From an uncultured Pseudomonas sp. (GTDB lineage: Bacteria; Pseudomonadota; Gammaproteobacteria; Pseudomonadales; Pseudomonadaceae): a stretch of 64,000 nucleotides of DNA. The stretch covers positions 534,023 through 598,022 of the forward strand of contig NZ_CAJYDW010000005.1 of NCBI RefSeq assembly GCF_913774235.1, given 5' to 3'. Made by a program: the position numbers and the translations under genes. Under the pieces are notes generated by a model. It saw only the letters and a program-made list of their open reading frames with translations, was not told the DNA's origin and did no database searches. Position 1 is the stretch's first letter; the number at the start of each line of letters is the position of its first letter. Below are positions 17,969 through 27,458 of this stretch, piece after piece.

Positions 17969-18783
17969 CCGACCAATACGCGGTGATCGGCCGCCCGATC
18001 AATCACACCAAGTCGCCCCTCATCCATGGCCTGTTCGCCGCGACCAGCGGCCAGGACCTGGAATACGGCGCCATCGAAGGCTCGCTGGAGGACTTCGCCG
18101 GTGACGTGCAGCGCTTTCGCGCCCAGGGCGGGCGTGGCCTGAACGTCACGGCGCCCTTCAAGCTGCAGGCCTTCCAGCTGGCCACCGAGCCCAGCGAGCG
18201 GGCGCGCCTGGCCAAGGCGGCCAATGCGCTGAAGTTCGAGGGTGAGCAGGTGCTGGCGGAGAACTTCGATGGCATCGGCCTGCTGCGCGACATCGAGGTC
18301 AATCTCGGCCAGCCCCTGGCCGGCAAGAGTGTGCTCTTGCTGGGCGCCGGCGGCGCGGTACGGGGCGCGCTGTTGCCCTTCCTCGCGGCCGGGCCGGCGC
18401 AGTTGGTGATGGTCAATCGCGATGGGCAGAAGGCCACAGGGCTCGCCCAGGAGATCGATCATCCGCTGCTCAGCGTGCGCAGCTACGAGGCGCTGGCGGG
18501 GGAGAGCTTCGACCTGGTGATCAACGCCACCTCGGCCAGCCTGGTCGGCGAATTGCCGCCGGTGCCGGCGGGTGTCTTCGCCCAGGCGGCGCTGGCCTAT
18601 GAGCTGGCGTATGGCAAAGGACTGACGCCCTTCCTGCGCCTGGCGCAGGAACAGGGCGTGCCTCAACTGGCGGACGGCGTGGGCATGCTGGTGGAGCAGG
18701 CCGCCGAAGCCTTCGCCTGGTGGCGCGGCGTGCGCCCCGAGACCCGGCCGGTCATCGACCAACTGACCATTCCCTTGCAGTGA
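17965..18783 (+). CDS. Shikimate dehydrogenase-like (AroE family) protein
   Basis: AroE-family dehydrogenase (272 aa). Catalytic Lys in NVTAPFK, Asp in NFDGIGL, the GAGGAVRGAL cofactor loop, INATSAS, and Gln in GVGMLVEQAAEAF are present. The substrate serine motif reads HTKSP rather than HSKSP, and the usual NTDG is NFDG. It is likely active but may prefer quinate or a related hydroxy acid. The cluster context argues against a housekeeping aroE. Confidence 0.8.
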   Translation: MTDQYAVIGRPINHTKSPLIHGLFAATSGQDLEYGAIEGSLEDFAGDVQRFRAQGGRGLNVTAPFKLQAFQLATEPSERARLAKAANALKFEGEQVLAENFDGIGLLRDIEVNLGQPLAGKSVLLLGAGGAVRGALLPFLAAGPAQLVMVNRDGQKATGLAQEIDHPLLSVRSYEALAGESFDLVINATSASLVGELPPVPAGVFAQAALAYELAYGKGLTPFLRLAQEQGVPQLADGVGMLVEQAAEAFAWWRGVRPETRPVIDQLTIPLQ

Positions 18784-18791
18784 GCGGACCC

Positions 18792-19238
18792 ATGAAGATC
18801 CTGATGTTGCACGGTATCAACCACAACATGTTCGGCAAGCGCGATCCGGTGCAGTACGGCACCGTGACCCTGGCCGAGATCGACGCCAAGCTGGCAGCCC
18901 TGGGCGCGGAGCTCGGTGTCGAGGTGGAAAGCTTCCAGACCAATCACGAAGGGGAGATGGTCGAGCGCATCCATCGGGGCTTCGAAGACGGCGTCGATGG
19001 CGTGCTGATCAACGCCGGCGCCTGGACCCACTACAGCTACGGCATCCGCGACGCCCTGGCGATCCTCACCGTACCGGTGGTGGAACTGCATATGTCCAAC
19101 ATCCACGCGCGGGAAAGCTTCCGCCATCACTCGGTATTCGCCGAGATCGTGCTGGGGCAGATCGCCGGCTTCGGGGTGGACAGCTACCTGCTCGGGTTGC
19201 GCGCGGTGGTCAGCGCGGCGGCCCGCCAGCAGGGCTAG
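18792..19238 (+). CDS. Type II 3-dehydroquinate dehydratase-like (AroQ family) protein
   Basis: AroQ-family dodecameric dehydratase homologue (148 aa). The catalytic Tyr and Arg are kept in KRDPVQYG, and QTNHEGEMVERIH, NAGAWTHYSYGIRDAL and SNIHARESFRHHS match the family. The first motif reads LHGINHNMFG instead of the usual LNGPNLNMLG, so two asparagine or proline positions near the active site differ. Last gene of the cluster, 8 bp after the AroE-like gene. The true substrate may not be dehydroquinate. Confidence 0.78.
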   Translation: MKILMLHGINHNMFGKRDPVQYGTVTLAEIDAKLAALGAELGVEVESFQTNHEGEMVERIHRGFEDGVDGVLINAGAWTHYSYGIRDALAILTVPVVELHMSNIHARESFRHHSVFAEIVLGQIAGFGVDSYLLGLRAVVSAAARQQG

Positions 19239-19254
19239 TCGCACCAGCGACAAT

Positions 19255-19294
19255 CAGGGATAGGGCAGCCGCGACGACGAGGTGCGTATCCCTG
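19255..19294. terminator. Inverted repeat after the AroQ-like gene
   Basis: CAGGGATA at 19255-19262 and TATCCCTG at 19287-19294 can pair, with AGCCGC and GCGGCT-type pairing around them. It lies 17 bp past the stop of the last cluster gene. There is no U-tract, so only a weak terminator call. Confidence 0.3.
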
Positions 19295-19303
19295 GCGGCT
19301 CGA

Positions 19304-19446
19304 AGAGCGGCTAACAAAACGTCGCGAGCGGTTGTCAGGCGGGTGCGCGCGGCGCGCAGGAACCGGAGTGTACAAGTGGTACATGAGGATTCCGAGCACT
19401 GCACGCGCCCGTCTGGCGGACGCGCAGTAGTTTTGTTAGCTGCTCT
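19304..19446. repeat. 143 bp MITE-like inverted-repeat element (copy 2)
   Basis: The ends are inverted copies of AGAGCRGCTAACAAAAC, with 16 of 17 bases matching between 19304-19320 and 19430-19446. The core CCGGAGTGTAC...GTACATGAGGATT closely matches the core GCGGAGTTTAC...GTAAATGAGCATT of the element at 6885-7049 read on its minus strand, although the terminal repeats differ. It is noncoding. It lies upstream of the OsmC-YcaO gene and may affect its expression. Confidence 0.65.
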
Positions 19447-19494
19447 TAGCCGGGATAATGGCGGCCAATTCGTCTGCCGTCCGGAACGCTGTAC

Positions 19495-21696
19495 ATGGAA
19501 ATCAAGGTCAATTTTCTCGACAACCTGAGGCTCGAGGCCAAGTTCGACGACTTCTCGGTGATCGCCGACCAGCCCATTCGCTACAAGGGCGATGGCTCAG
19601 CCCCGGGGCCCTTCGACTATTTCCTGGCGTCCTCGGCGCTCTGCGCGGCCTATTTCGTCAAGCTCTACTGCCAGACCCGCGATATCCCCACCGACAACAT
19701 CCGCCTGGCGCAGAGCAACATCGTCGACCCGGAAAATCGCTACAAGCAGACCTTCAAGATCCAGGTGGAGTTGCCGGCGGACCTTTCCGACAAGGATCGC
19801 CAGGGCATCCTGAGGTCCATCGACCGCTGCACGGTGAAGAAGGCGGTGCAGGCCGGCCCGGATTTCATCATCGAAGCGGTGGAGAACCTGGACGCCGACG
19901 CCCAGGCGCTGTTGCTGCCCAGCGACAACGGCAGCCAGACCTACATCCCGGGCAAGGATCGGCCGCTGGAAGAGACCATCGCCAAGCTCTCGGGCATCCT
20001 CGCCGAGCTGGGCATGAAGGTGGAGATCGCCTCCTGGCGCAACATCGTGCCCAATGTCTGGTCGCTGCACCTGCGCGATGTGCAGTCGGCGCTGTGCTTC
20101 ACCAACGGCAAGGGCGCGACCAAGGAGGCGGCCCTGGCTTCGGCGCTGGGCGAGTTCATCGAGCGCCTCAACTGCAACTTCTTCTACAACGACCAATACT
20201 GGGGCGAGGCCATCGGCAACGCCGCCTTCGTCCACCACCCCAGCGAGCGCTGGTTCCAGCCGGGTCCCAAGGATGCGCTGCCCCGGGAGATCCTCGACCG
20301 CTACTGCCGCAAGATCTACGATCCGGAAGGCGAACTGCGCGCCTCGCACCTGTACGACACCAACTCCGGCAATGTGGCCCGCGGCATCTGCTCCTTGCCC
20401 TTCGTGCGTCAGTCCGACGGCGAGGTGGTGTATTTTCCCTCGAACCTGATCGAGAACCTCTACCTCAGCAACGGCATGAGCGCCGGCAACACCCTGGCCG
20501 AAGCCCAGGTGCAGTGCCTGTCGGAAATCTTCGAGCGGGCGGTGAAGCGCGAGATCCTCGAAGGCGAGCTGGCGCTGCCCGACGTTCCCGACGAGGTACT
20601 GGCGCGCTATCCCGCCATCGTCGAGGGCATCCGTGGCCTGGAGGCCCAGGGCTTCCCGGTGCTGGTCAAGGATGCCTCCCTGGGCGGTGAATTCCCGGTG
20701 ATGTGCGTGACCCTGATGAATCCGCGCACCGGTGGGGTGTTCGCCTCCTTCGGCGCCCATCCGCGCCTGGAGATCGCCCTGGAGCGCAGCCTCACCGAGT
20801 TGCTGCAGGGCCGCAGCTTCGAGGGCCTCAACGACCTGCCGCAGCCGACCTTCGAGAGCCAGGCGCTGATGGAGCCGAACAACTTCGTCGAGCACTTCAT
20901 CGATTCCAGCGGCCTGGTCTCCTGGCGCTTCTTCAGTGCCAAGGCCGACCATGAGTTCGTCGACTGGGACTTCTCCAGCGAGGGCGAAGACGCCACCGCC
21001 CAGGAGGCCGCCACCCTGTTCGGCATCCTCGCCGAGCGGGACCTGGAAGCCTACATGGCGGTGTACGAGGAACTGGGCGCGCCGGCCTGCCGCATCCTGG
21101 TGCCGGGCTATTCGGAGATCTATCCGGTCGAGGACCTGATCTGGGACAACACCAACAAGGCTCTGGCGGTGCGCGAGGACATCCTCAACCTGCACCGGCT
21201 GGACGATGCGGCGCTGGAATCCCTGCTGGAACGCCTGGACGATACCCAGGTGGACGACTACACCCGTATCGCCACCCTGATCGGCGTGGAATTCGACGAG
21301 AACACCGTCTGGGGCCAGCTCACCGTGCTGGAGCTGAAGCTGTTGATCCACCTGGCACTGGAGCAGTTCGAAGAGGCCAAGGAAGAGGTGGAGACCTTCC
21401 TGCAGTTCAACGACAACACCCTGGAGCGTGGCCTGTTCTACCAGGCGCTCAATGCGGTGCTGGAAGTGGAACTGGACGACGAACTGGAGCTGGCCGACTT
21501 CGAGGTCAATTTCCGGCGCATGTTCGGCGACGAGCGGCTGGACGCCGCCCTGGGTTCGGTGTCGGGGGAGGTGCGCTTCCACGGTCTGACGCCCACCAGC
21601 CTGAAGCTGGAAGGCATCGACAAGCATCTGCGATTGATCGACAGCTATCGCAAGCTGCACGCGGCGCGGGCCAGGGCGGCCGGGATCGCCGGCTAG
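19495..21696 (+). CDS. OsmC domain / YcaO domain fusion protein
   Basis: A 733-residue protein with an N-terminal OsmC-like domain (about 1-150), then a YcaO ATP-binding domain with [16 protein letters not shown] and [16 protein letters not shown], and an acidic helical, TPR-like C-terminal region rich in Glu and Asp (about 560-715). E. coli YcaO (about 586 aa) has the latter two parts and has been linked to RimO-dependent methylthiolation of ribosomal protein S12. YcaO enzymes in general phosphorylate amide backbones. No RiPP precursor is seen nearby. The ATG at 19495 opens [13 protein letters not shown]. Its end overlaps the convergent chemoreceptor gene by 4 bp. Confidence 0.85.
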   Translation: MEIKVNFLDNLRLEAKFDDFSVIADQPIRYKGDGSAPGPFDYFLASSALCAAYFVKLYCQTRDIPTDNIRLAQSNIVDPENRYKQTFKIQVELPADLSDKDRQGILRSIDRCTVKKAVQAGPDFIIEAVENLDADAQALLLPSDNGSQTYIPGKDRPLEETIAKLSGILAELGMKVEIASWRNIVPNVWSLHLRDVQSALCFTNGKGATKEAALASALGEFIERLNCNFFYNDQYWGEAIGNAAFVHHPSERWFQPGPKDALPREILDRYCRKIYDPEGELRASHLYDTNSGNVARGICSLPFVRQSDGEVVYFPSNLIENLYLSNGMSAGNTLAEAQVQCLSEIFERAVKREILEGELALPDVPDEVLARYPAIVEGIRGLEAQGFPVLVKDASLGGEFPVMCVTLMNPRTGGVFASFGAHPRLEIALERSLTELLQGRSFEGLNDLPQPTFESQALMEPNNFVEHFIDSSGLVSWRFFSAKADHEFVDWDFSSEGEDATAQEAATLFGILAERDLEAYMAVYEELGAPACRILVPGYSEIYPVEDLIWDNTNKALAVREDILNLHRLDDAALESLLERLDDTQVDDYTRIATLIGVEFDENTVWGQLTVLELKLLIHLALEQFEEAKEEVETFLQFNDNTLERGLFYQALNAVLEVELDDELELADFEVNFRRMFGDERLDAALGSVSGEVRFHGLTPTSLKLEGIDKHLRLIDSYRKLHAARARAAGIAG

Positions 21697-23696
21697 CCGT
21701 TGCCCTGGCTCAGGGCGGTCAGGCGCGAGGACAGTGCCTTGATCTCCCGGCCCAGGTTGCGCAAGGTGCCGGCGGCCTGAGCGCCTTCCTCACTGGAGGT
21801 GTGGATACGGATCGCCAGCTCGTTGATCTCCTGGGTCACGTGGCTCTGCTCCTGGGCGGCCACGGCGATCTGCTGGGCGCGCTGCACGATGTCGTCGAAG
21901 CTGGCCACGGTACCGTCCAGGGTGCTCGAGACGCTGGTCGCCTCGTGGACCGCCGTCTCGGTGCCGCGCACGCCGTCCTGCATGGTCGCGACGGCGGTGT
22001 TGGAGGCCTGGCGGAGCTTGGCGATCATGTCCTGGATCTCGTTGGCCGATGCCTGGGTACGGCCAGCCAGGGTACGCACCTCGTCGGCCACCACGGCGAA
22101 GCCGCGACCCTGCTCGCCGGCGCGCGCCGCCTCGATGGCCGCATTGAGCGCCAGGAGGTTGGTTTGCTCGGAAATGGACTTGATCACGGCGAGCACACTG
22201 CCGACTCGCTCGATGTCGGCGCCCAGGGCGACGATGGCCGTGGCTGCGCCGCCGATGTCGCTGGCCAGGCCCTGCAGGACCGCGTTGCTGCGCTGCAGTT
22301 GATGCTGGCCATTCTGCACGGTGCTCAGTGACTGACGGGCGGTATCCGAGCAGTCGGTGGTGTTATGGGCCACCTCGCCGGCGCTGGCCGACATCTCGGT
22401 GATGGCGGTGGCGAGCAGGGTGTTGTCTTCGCGTTGCTGTTCGGCCCGTTCGGCCAGGCCGTCGGAGAGCTTGGCCAATTCCACCGCCTGCCGTTCCAGG
22501 GCTACGGCGTCACCGGCGATGCGCTGCAGCATCTGGCGCAGCGAGCCGGCGTAATGGTTGACCGCCAGGCGCAATTGGCCGATTTCATCGGGACGGCGGA
22601 TGTCCAGCTCGCTGGCGTGCATGCCTTCCTGGCCAAGACGCTCGATCTGGGCGGTGGTCTCGTTGAGCTGGGTGAGCAGTCGGCGACTGGCCAACCAGGC
22701 AAGGCCCAGCAACGCCCCCAGCGAGGGCAGCAGGAGCAGCAGCATCAGCTGGGTCAGGCGGGTGGCCATGCCGGTCACAACGCTGTCGGCGTTGGCCAGG
22801 CCGATTCGCCAGCCGGTATCGGCCATGGGCAGCAGGGTGACGTAGGACGGGCCGCCCAGTCGCTGGTCTTGCGCCAGGTACAGTGTGGTGGGCTGGTCAC
22901 CGAGGTTGGCCACGCGATCGGCGACCGGTTTGAACCAGGGATTCTGTCCGACCAGCCCACTCAGATTCGGCAAGCCCTTGTCGCCGCTGGATAGATCGGG
23001 GAAGTAGAGCACGTTGCCGGCGCCGTCCAGCGCGAAGACGTAGCTGCCCGCGTCACGGCTCTGTTGCGCGAGGAAGGCCGACAATCCGGCCAACTTCAGA
23101 TCGAGGGTGGCCACCCCGGCGAATTCTCCCTTGGCGTCCCGATAGCCGATGCTGCAGGTCGTCATGTCCACGCCGGTCACCGGATCGCGATAGGCTTCCG
23201 ACCAGACGCAGGTGCCCGGCTTGCCGTTGCGCGCAGCGACGAACCAGGGTTCCTGGTAGTAGGGCGGTAGGTCCGGTGCGTTGTAGCCGTCGGAGAACAC
23301 CATCCGGCCCTGGGCATCGCGGGACCAGAAGAAGGAGCGCCGTTCGACCCCGGGGGTGAAGGCGTTCGGCAAGGGGGCCAGGCCGCCGCTGGCGATCTCG
23401 CTGCTGCTCTGCTGGAGGATGTTCTCCAAGACGCCCTTGGTCAGCTCCACGTCGTGGGGCAGGCGCTCCGCCACTCGGGCCATGGCCGCGGTGGTGCCTT
23501 GCACCTCCTGCAGGTTGGCCGCGAGGTGGCCGGCGATGGCCGCGGCGCTCTCCTCGGCGGAGCGGGTTCCGGCCTCCACCAGCATGGGCTTGGCGCCCAG
23601 CGCCATGACGGTATAGACCGCGATGGCGGTCAACGCCAGCAGGCCGAGGATGCCCACCTTCAGACGATCGGCGAGGCGGACGGGCAGGATGGTCAT
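21693..23696 (-). CDS. Methyl-accepting chemotaxis protein with periplasmic Cache-type sensor
   Basis: Chemoreceptor of 667 aa. TM1 is near 14-36, a large periplasmic double-Cache-like domain follows to about 300, then TM2, a HAMP segment and the signalling hairpin [20 protein letters not shown] with [13 protein letters not shown]. The ATG at 23694-23696 follows GAGG. An upstream ATG at 23714 lacks support. A possible sigma-28 promoter lies upstream. The ligand is unknown. Location next to feaR and tynA makes an aromatic amine or acid possible, but that is inference. Confidence 0.88.
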   Translation of the reverse strand: MTILPVRLADRLKVGILGLLALTAIAVYTVMALGAKPMLVEAGTRSAEESAAAIAGHLAANLQEVQGTTAAMARVAERLPHDVELTKGVLENILQQSSSEIASGGLAPLPNAFTPGVERRSFFWSRDAQGRMVFSDGYNAPDLPPYYQEPWFVAARNGKPGTCVWSEAYRDPVTGVDMTTCSIGYRDAKGEFAGVATLDLKLAGLSAFLAQQSRDAGSYVFALDGAGNVLYFPDLSSGDKGLPNLSGLVGQNPWFKPVADRVANLGDQPTTLYLAQDQRLGGPSYVTLLPMADTGWRIGLANADSVVTGMATRLTQLMLLLLLPSLGALLGLAWLASRRLLTQLNETTAQIERLGQEGMHASELDIRRPDEIGQLRLAVNHYAGSLRQMLQRIAGDAVALERQAVELAKLSDGLAERAEQQREDNTLLATAITEMSASAGEVAHNTTDCSDTARQSLSTVQNGQHQLQRSNAVLQGLASDIGGAATAIVALGADIERVGSVLAVIKSISEQTNLLALNAAIEAARAGEQGRGFAVVADEVRTLAGRTQASANEIQDMIAKLRQASNTAVATMQDGVRGTETAVHEATSVSSTLDGTVASFDDIVQRAQQIAVAAQEQSHVTQEINELAIRIHTSSEEGAQAAGTLRNLGREIKALSSRLTALSQGNG

Positions 23697-24148
23697 GGAG
23701 CTACCTCTTAGCACAATAAGGGAGATGATTAATATGGCGGCAGCAATCCGCCGATCTTGAGCGTCAAGGTTCGCTAAGCCTTGTGGTAGAGGCCTGGACG
23801 GGTAGGGCGCGGTCTAGGCAGACGATTGGTTTGGGCCCGACGGCGCAGCGAAGGTAGGGGCTGACGGCCGATCCGCCGGTATGGACGACCTGGCCGTCCG
23901 TCGGCGGACCGCCAGCTTCGGGCCACGTCAGGCCCTTTACTGGGCGAAGGTGACTGAGGATGGCGGGGGCGCCCGTTCGCGGAGGAGCGCGGATGGCACT
24001 CGCGACTGGGCGCTCCCTGACGGCTTGGCATGAAGCCTGCTTCGTATGAGCCGGCGGCGTGACACCCGAACCAGGTTATCTTGAGTGTTCCATCAGGATG
24101 GACAGGGGCCGGTGTGCGTCGACAAGAAAAAGACAGAGGCGAGACGTC
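23697..24148. promoter_or_regulatory. Divergent chemoreceptor / feaR intergenic region
   Basis: 452 bases without a convincing gene. On the minus strand TCAAGATC and GCCGCCAT, separated by 11 bases (23734-23760), resemble a flagellar sigma-28 promoter for the chemoreceptor. The stretch 23770-24060 is GC-rich and shows nothing clear. The feaR ribosome site GAGGCGAG lies just before 24149. Confidence 0.4.
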
Positions 24149-25063
24149 ATGAGCAGTGCAATCCAGGCACAGGACGAAGGTTTCCAATACTGGCTGGCGC
24201 AGATCAATCAGGTCTGTGGCGACTTCGGCGCCAAGACGCTGGGGTCCAGCTTCATCGGCAGCATCCAGGAATTCCAGCAGGGTGCGATTCGGCTCAGCGA
24301 GGTCGCGGCTCGGCAGGTCCATCTCTATCGCAGCGCGCGCGAACTCAACGCCGGCAGCAATGCCCATTGCTATGCGGTATTCCAACTCGAGGGGCAGTGT
24401 CTGCTGGAGCAGGATGGGCAGCGCGTGGCCCTGACCCAGGGTGACATCACCCTGCTCGATGCCAGCCGCCCCAGTGCCCTGAGCTTTCCGGAGCATTCGC
24501 GCCAGTTCTCGTTGATCCTGCCGCACCAGGTGCTGGCCAGAAGCATGCGCTTCACCCAGCTCGCCTGTGCCCGGCGGATCGCCGCCCAGACGCCTCTGGC
24601 GATGCTGGCCAATTCGCTGCTGCATGAGATCCGGCGCCAGCAGCATTGGGATCTGTACGACAGCGAAGCCACCCTGGATGCCCTGGTGGCCTTGCTCAAG
24701 CCGGCGCTGGGCGGTACCCAGGAAGAGAGCGATAGCCATACGCGGCTGTTCGAGAAAGCCCTGGCCTACATCGATACCCACCTCGTCGAGGAAGACCTCT
24801 GCCCCGAGCGCGTGGCGCGAGCCGTCGGCGCCTCCACGCGCGGGCTGTATCGGCTGTTCGCCAAGAAGGGCGTGGGGGTGTCGCAGTACATCCGCAATCG
24901 CCGGCTGGACCTGTGCGCCGAGGCGCTGCGCAATCCCCGGGGCGAGACCAAGCTGTCGAGCCTGGGCCTGGAATACGGATTTTCCGATTCGAGCCATTTC
25001 TTCACCGCCTTCAAGACGCGTTTTGGCGCGTCGCCCGGAGAGTATCGCAAGCGCTATGCCTAG
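24149..25063 (+). CDS. feaR: FeaR, AraC-family activator of aromatic amine oxidation
   Basis: AraC-type regulator (304 aa) that in E. coli activates tynA and feaB in response to aromatic amines. The N-terminal effector domain starts GFQYWLAQINQVCGDF. The C-terminal pair of helix-turn-helices contains ERVARAVGASTRGLYRLFAKKG and LSSLGLEYGFSDSSHFFTAFKTRFG. The ATG at 24149 with AGAGGCGAG before it is preferred to 24059. It is convergent with tynA, its likely target, which supports the name. Confidence 0.87.
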   Translation: MSSAIQAQDEGFQYWLAQINQVCGDFGAKTLGSSFIGSIQEFQQGAIRLSEVAARQVHLYRSARELNAGSNAHCYAVFQLEGQCLLEQDGQRVALTQGDITLLDASRPSALSFPEHSRQFSLILPHQVLARSMRFTQLACARRIAAQTPLAMLANSLLHEIRRQQHWDLYDSEATLDALVALLKPALGGTQEESDSHTRLFEKALAYIDTHLVEEDLCPERVARAVGASTRGLYRLFAKKGVGVSQYIRNRRLDLCAEALRNPRGETKLSSLGLEYGFSDSSHFFTAFKTRFGASPGEYRKRYA

Positions 25064-25093
25064 GCTGCGGACTGCCTGACCGCGGATGTCGTA

Positions 25094-25118
25094 GACGCCT
25101 GGGATGTCCCCAGGCGTC
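25094..25118. terminator. Bidirectional hairpin between feaR and tynA
   Basis: A perfect 10 bp stem (GACGCCTGGG / CCCAGGCGTC) with a 5-base loop, centred in the 64 bp gap between two convergent genes. The U-tract is poor, but position and stability fit a shared terminator. Confidence 0.6.
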
Positions 25119-25127
25119 CATCACCGC

Positions 25128-27458
25128 TTACAGCGACTGGGCCTTGCCGTCTTGCCGGGCCGCCGCTGCCTTGGGGGCGTCCGGTGCAAAGCCCAGCGAA
25201 GGCGTCTGGTCGAAGAAGTTCCACGGCTTGAGCAGCACGTGCACCCATTCGGTCGGCATGATCGGCCATTCTTCCGCCCGGGCCACATGGGTGGTGCCGG
25301 TGGTCAACCAGACCACGTCGTCGGTGTCCTTGATCGACTCGTTGTCCTTGGTGAAGGCGCCCAGGCCGGTGTCGCTGTTGGAGCGGTTCGGGTAGGTACC
25401 TTCCGGGTAGAACTCGTCGGGTTTGTAACGGGTGACCCAGATCTGCTTGTCCATGAAGCTCAGGCGGTGGTAGAGCCATTCGTCCTTGGCGAAATTGGCG
25501 CCCTTGGCGATGGGATGGGTGCCACCGGCATAGGGAATCAGCTGGTAACCCACTGGATAGCCCATGCGGTTTTCCTTGTTGGGGTTGATCAGCAACCGCA
25601 CCGTGGCCGGATCGAATTTCTGCGCGGCCTGTTGCTCGGTGTCCACCAGCCGGGTCTCGGTCTGCATGGTGCTGGTGCGCGGACCGCCAGCGGTGTTGGG
25701 GGCGACGATGGGGTCGACCTCGGTCAGGGTGTTCTTCTCGCCATCCACGTCCAGGTCGAGACGGAAGTTGTAGATGTGCTGGTGGGTGGTGCCGACGATG
25801 TTGTGGTCGATCAGGGTACCGTAGCGGGTGTCGTTCTTCGCGGTGGCATCATGCACCGTTTTAGAGCGTACGCCTTTCACTGCTTCGATACCGGTGGCGC
25901 CGGCGTCGATGCCGAAGGTGCCGTTGGGCTGGAAGACCCAGTCGAAGATGTAGTCGTAGTTGCCCACCGTGCTCACCCAGCGCACCACCAGTTCGCGCCG
26001 CTCGGTGCTGACGTTGGGCTTGCCCATCTCCTGGTGCTTGTACTCGGGGCCGGCGTAGCGCTCGAACACGGCGATGGAGTTGGGGATCTTGACCGGCGTG
26101 CCGGTAAAGTCCGGCAGGGTGTTCTCCAGCATCACGGCGTTGTCCGGTGCATCCTTGCCGCGGGCCAGCGGCGAGGTCAGGGTGCCCATGCCGTATTCGC
26201 CGGAGTCGAGGTAGGCCTTGAAGTACCAGCCGACGTCCGGATCGCCGTAGGGCACGATCATGCCGCCCAGGGAGCCTTCGTACAGTATCTGGCGCTTCTT
26301 GCCGTGATCGTTGTAGGTGACGGTGGAGAAGATCGGGCCGACCCGCTGGTCCAGGCGGACGTGGAAGTCCCAGTTGCCCCAGCGGATGCTGTTGCCGGTG
26401 ATGGTGTAGTTCTTGCCCTCGGGCTCGATGATGTGCATCGGCTTGAGCGGCTTGCCGGTACCGGCGACGTCGTAGGAGTTGGGCTTCATGGGGACGGGGA
26501 TGACGCCCTGGTCCTCGATCTTGACGATCTTCTTCTGTTCCAGATCGACGACCGCCACCAGGTTCTCGATCGGGTGAGCCCAATAGTTGTTGTCGCCGGT
26601 ATTCAGGTAGCTGACCACCTTGAGCAGGCGCTTGTCCTGGGTGAGGCCGTCCTTGTTGTCGAAGTAGCCCACCGTGAGCGGGGTCGCCACCACGTTCTTG
26701 ATGTCGGTGATGCCGCGCTTGGCCAGGGCCTGGGCGTACTCGGGGCTGTTCTCGATGACCTGTTGCACGGTAGCGAAATCATCCAGCAGCACCATGCCGT
26801 GGGCGCCTTCGATGGGCGTCCAGCTGGTCACCTGCTGGGTCTTGAGGTCGACCACCGCTTCGATGACGTGCTTGCCTTCGAGCATGGAGACGTTGGCCTG
26901 GCGATCGACGCTGACCGGCTGGCCATGCAGCACGAAATTCCATACCTGGTCCTTGGGCGGCTCGCGCAGGGCGATGCGGGCGAAGCGCAGGTCGTCCTGG
27001 TAGTGCGGCGAGGCCTTGATGGCCTTGACCACGCTGTCGATCTCGTTGGCGGTCAGCGGATTCAGCGGGTGAGGGGTGCGTTCGATCTGGAAGGTCTGAT
27101 CCAGTCGCGACTGGAAGACGTCGTTGATGAATTCCTTGGAGACATAGGCCTCGCCATGGCGAAACACCACGGGCGCGTGCAGTTCCAGGCGCTTGCCGTT
27201 GACCAGGGCGACCTTGCTGTTCGGCTTGACCTCGACGTAGGCGCCGTCCTTGACCAGGGTGAAAACCTGGGTGTAGTCGTTCCAGCGCACCGTGGCGCCG
27301 AAGTCTTCGAGGGTGCTGCGCAGCGGGACCATCTCGGCGGCCGCGCCGTGGGCCTGGGCGGTGCTGGTCCAACCCAGCAGGCTGCCGCCCAGCAGACAGG
27401 CGGCCAGCGAATAGGGCGCCAGGGTGCGCAACGCGGGTAGTGCTCGTTCCTTGCTCAT
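25128..27458 (-). CDS. tynA: TynA, periplasmic copper-containing primary-amine oxidase
   Basis: Topaquinone enzyme that oxidises 2-phenylethylamine, tyramine and similar amines to aldehydes, ammonia and H2O2 in the periplasm. The 776-residue precursor has a signal peptide ending TSTAQA-HG. An N-terminal copper amine oxidase domain follows (PLRSTLEDFGATVRW), and the cofactor tyrosine is Tyr501 in VGNYDYIFDW, close to its place in the E. coli precursor. Copper-ligand histidines are in TTHQHIYNF. ATG at 27456-27458; a longer reading to 27539 is rejected. Divergent from feaB. Confidence 0.95.
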   Translation of the reverse strand: MSKERALPALRTLAPYSLAACLLGGSLLGWTSTAQAHGAAAEMVPLRSTLEDFGATVRWNDYTQVFTLVKDGAYVEVKPNSKVALVNGKRLELHAPVVFRHGEAYVSKEFINDVFQSRLDQTFQIERTPHPLNPLTANEIDSVVKAIKASPHYQDDLRFARIALREPPKDQVWNFVLHGQPVSVDRQANVSMLEGKHVIEAVVDLKTQQVTSWTPIEGAHGMVLLDDFATVQQVIENSPEYAQALAKRGITDIKNVVATPLTVGYFDNKDGLTQDKRLLKVVSYLNTGDNNYWAHPIENLVAVVDLEQKKIVKIEDQGVIPVPMKPNSYDVAGTGKPLKPMHIIEPEGKNYTITGNSIRWGNWDFHVRLDQRVGPIFSTVTYNDHGKKRQILYEGSLGGMIVPYGDPDVGWYFKAYLDSGEYGMGTLTSPLARGKDAPDNAVMLENTLPDFTGTPVKIPNSIAVFERYAGPEYKHQEMGKPNVSTERRELVVRWVSTVGNYDYIFDWVFQPNGTFGIDAGATGIEAVKGVRSKTVHDATAKNDTRYGTLIDHNIVGTTHQHIYNFRLDLDVDGEKNTLTEVDPIVAPNTAGGPRTSTMQTETRLVDTEQQAAQKFDPATVRLLINPNKENRMGYPVGYQLIPYAGGTHPIAKGANFAKDEWLYHRLSFMDKQIWVTRYKPDEFYPEGTYPNRSNSDTGLGAFTKDNESIKDTDDVVWLTTGTTHVARAEEWPIMPTEWVHVLLKPWNFFDQTPSLGFAPDAPKAAAARQDGKAQSL

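Noticed and set aside
19597..21660. A 687-codon minus-strand frame opposite the OsmC-YcaO gene
   Set aside because: Shadow of a high-GC gene; the sense frame has two recognisable domains and a sensible start.
25104..27440. A 778-codon plus-strand frame opposite tynA
   Set aside because: The amine oxidase frame has a signal peptide, cofactor tyrosine and copper histidines. The antisense frame is low-complexity Val/Gly/Asp-rich and has no family features.
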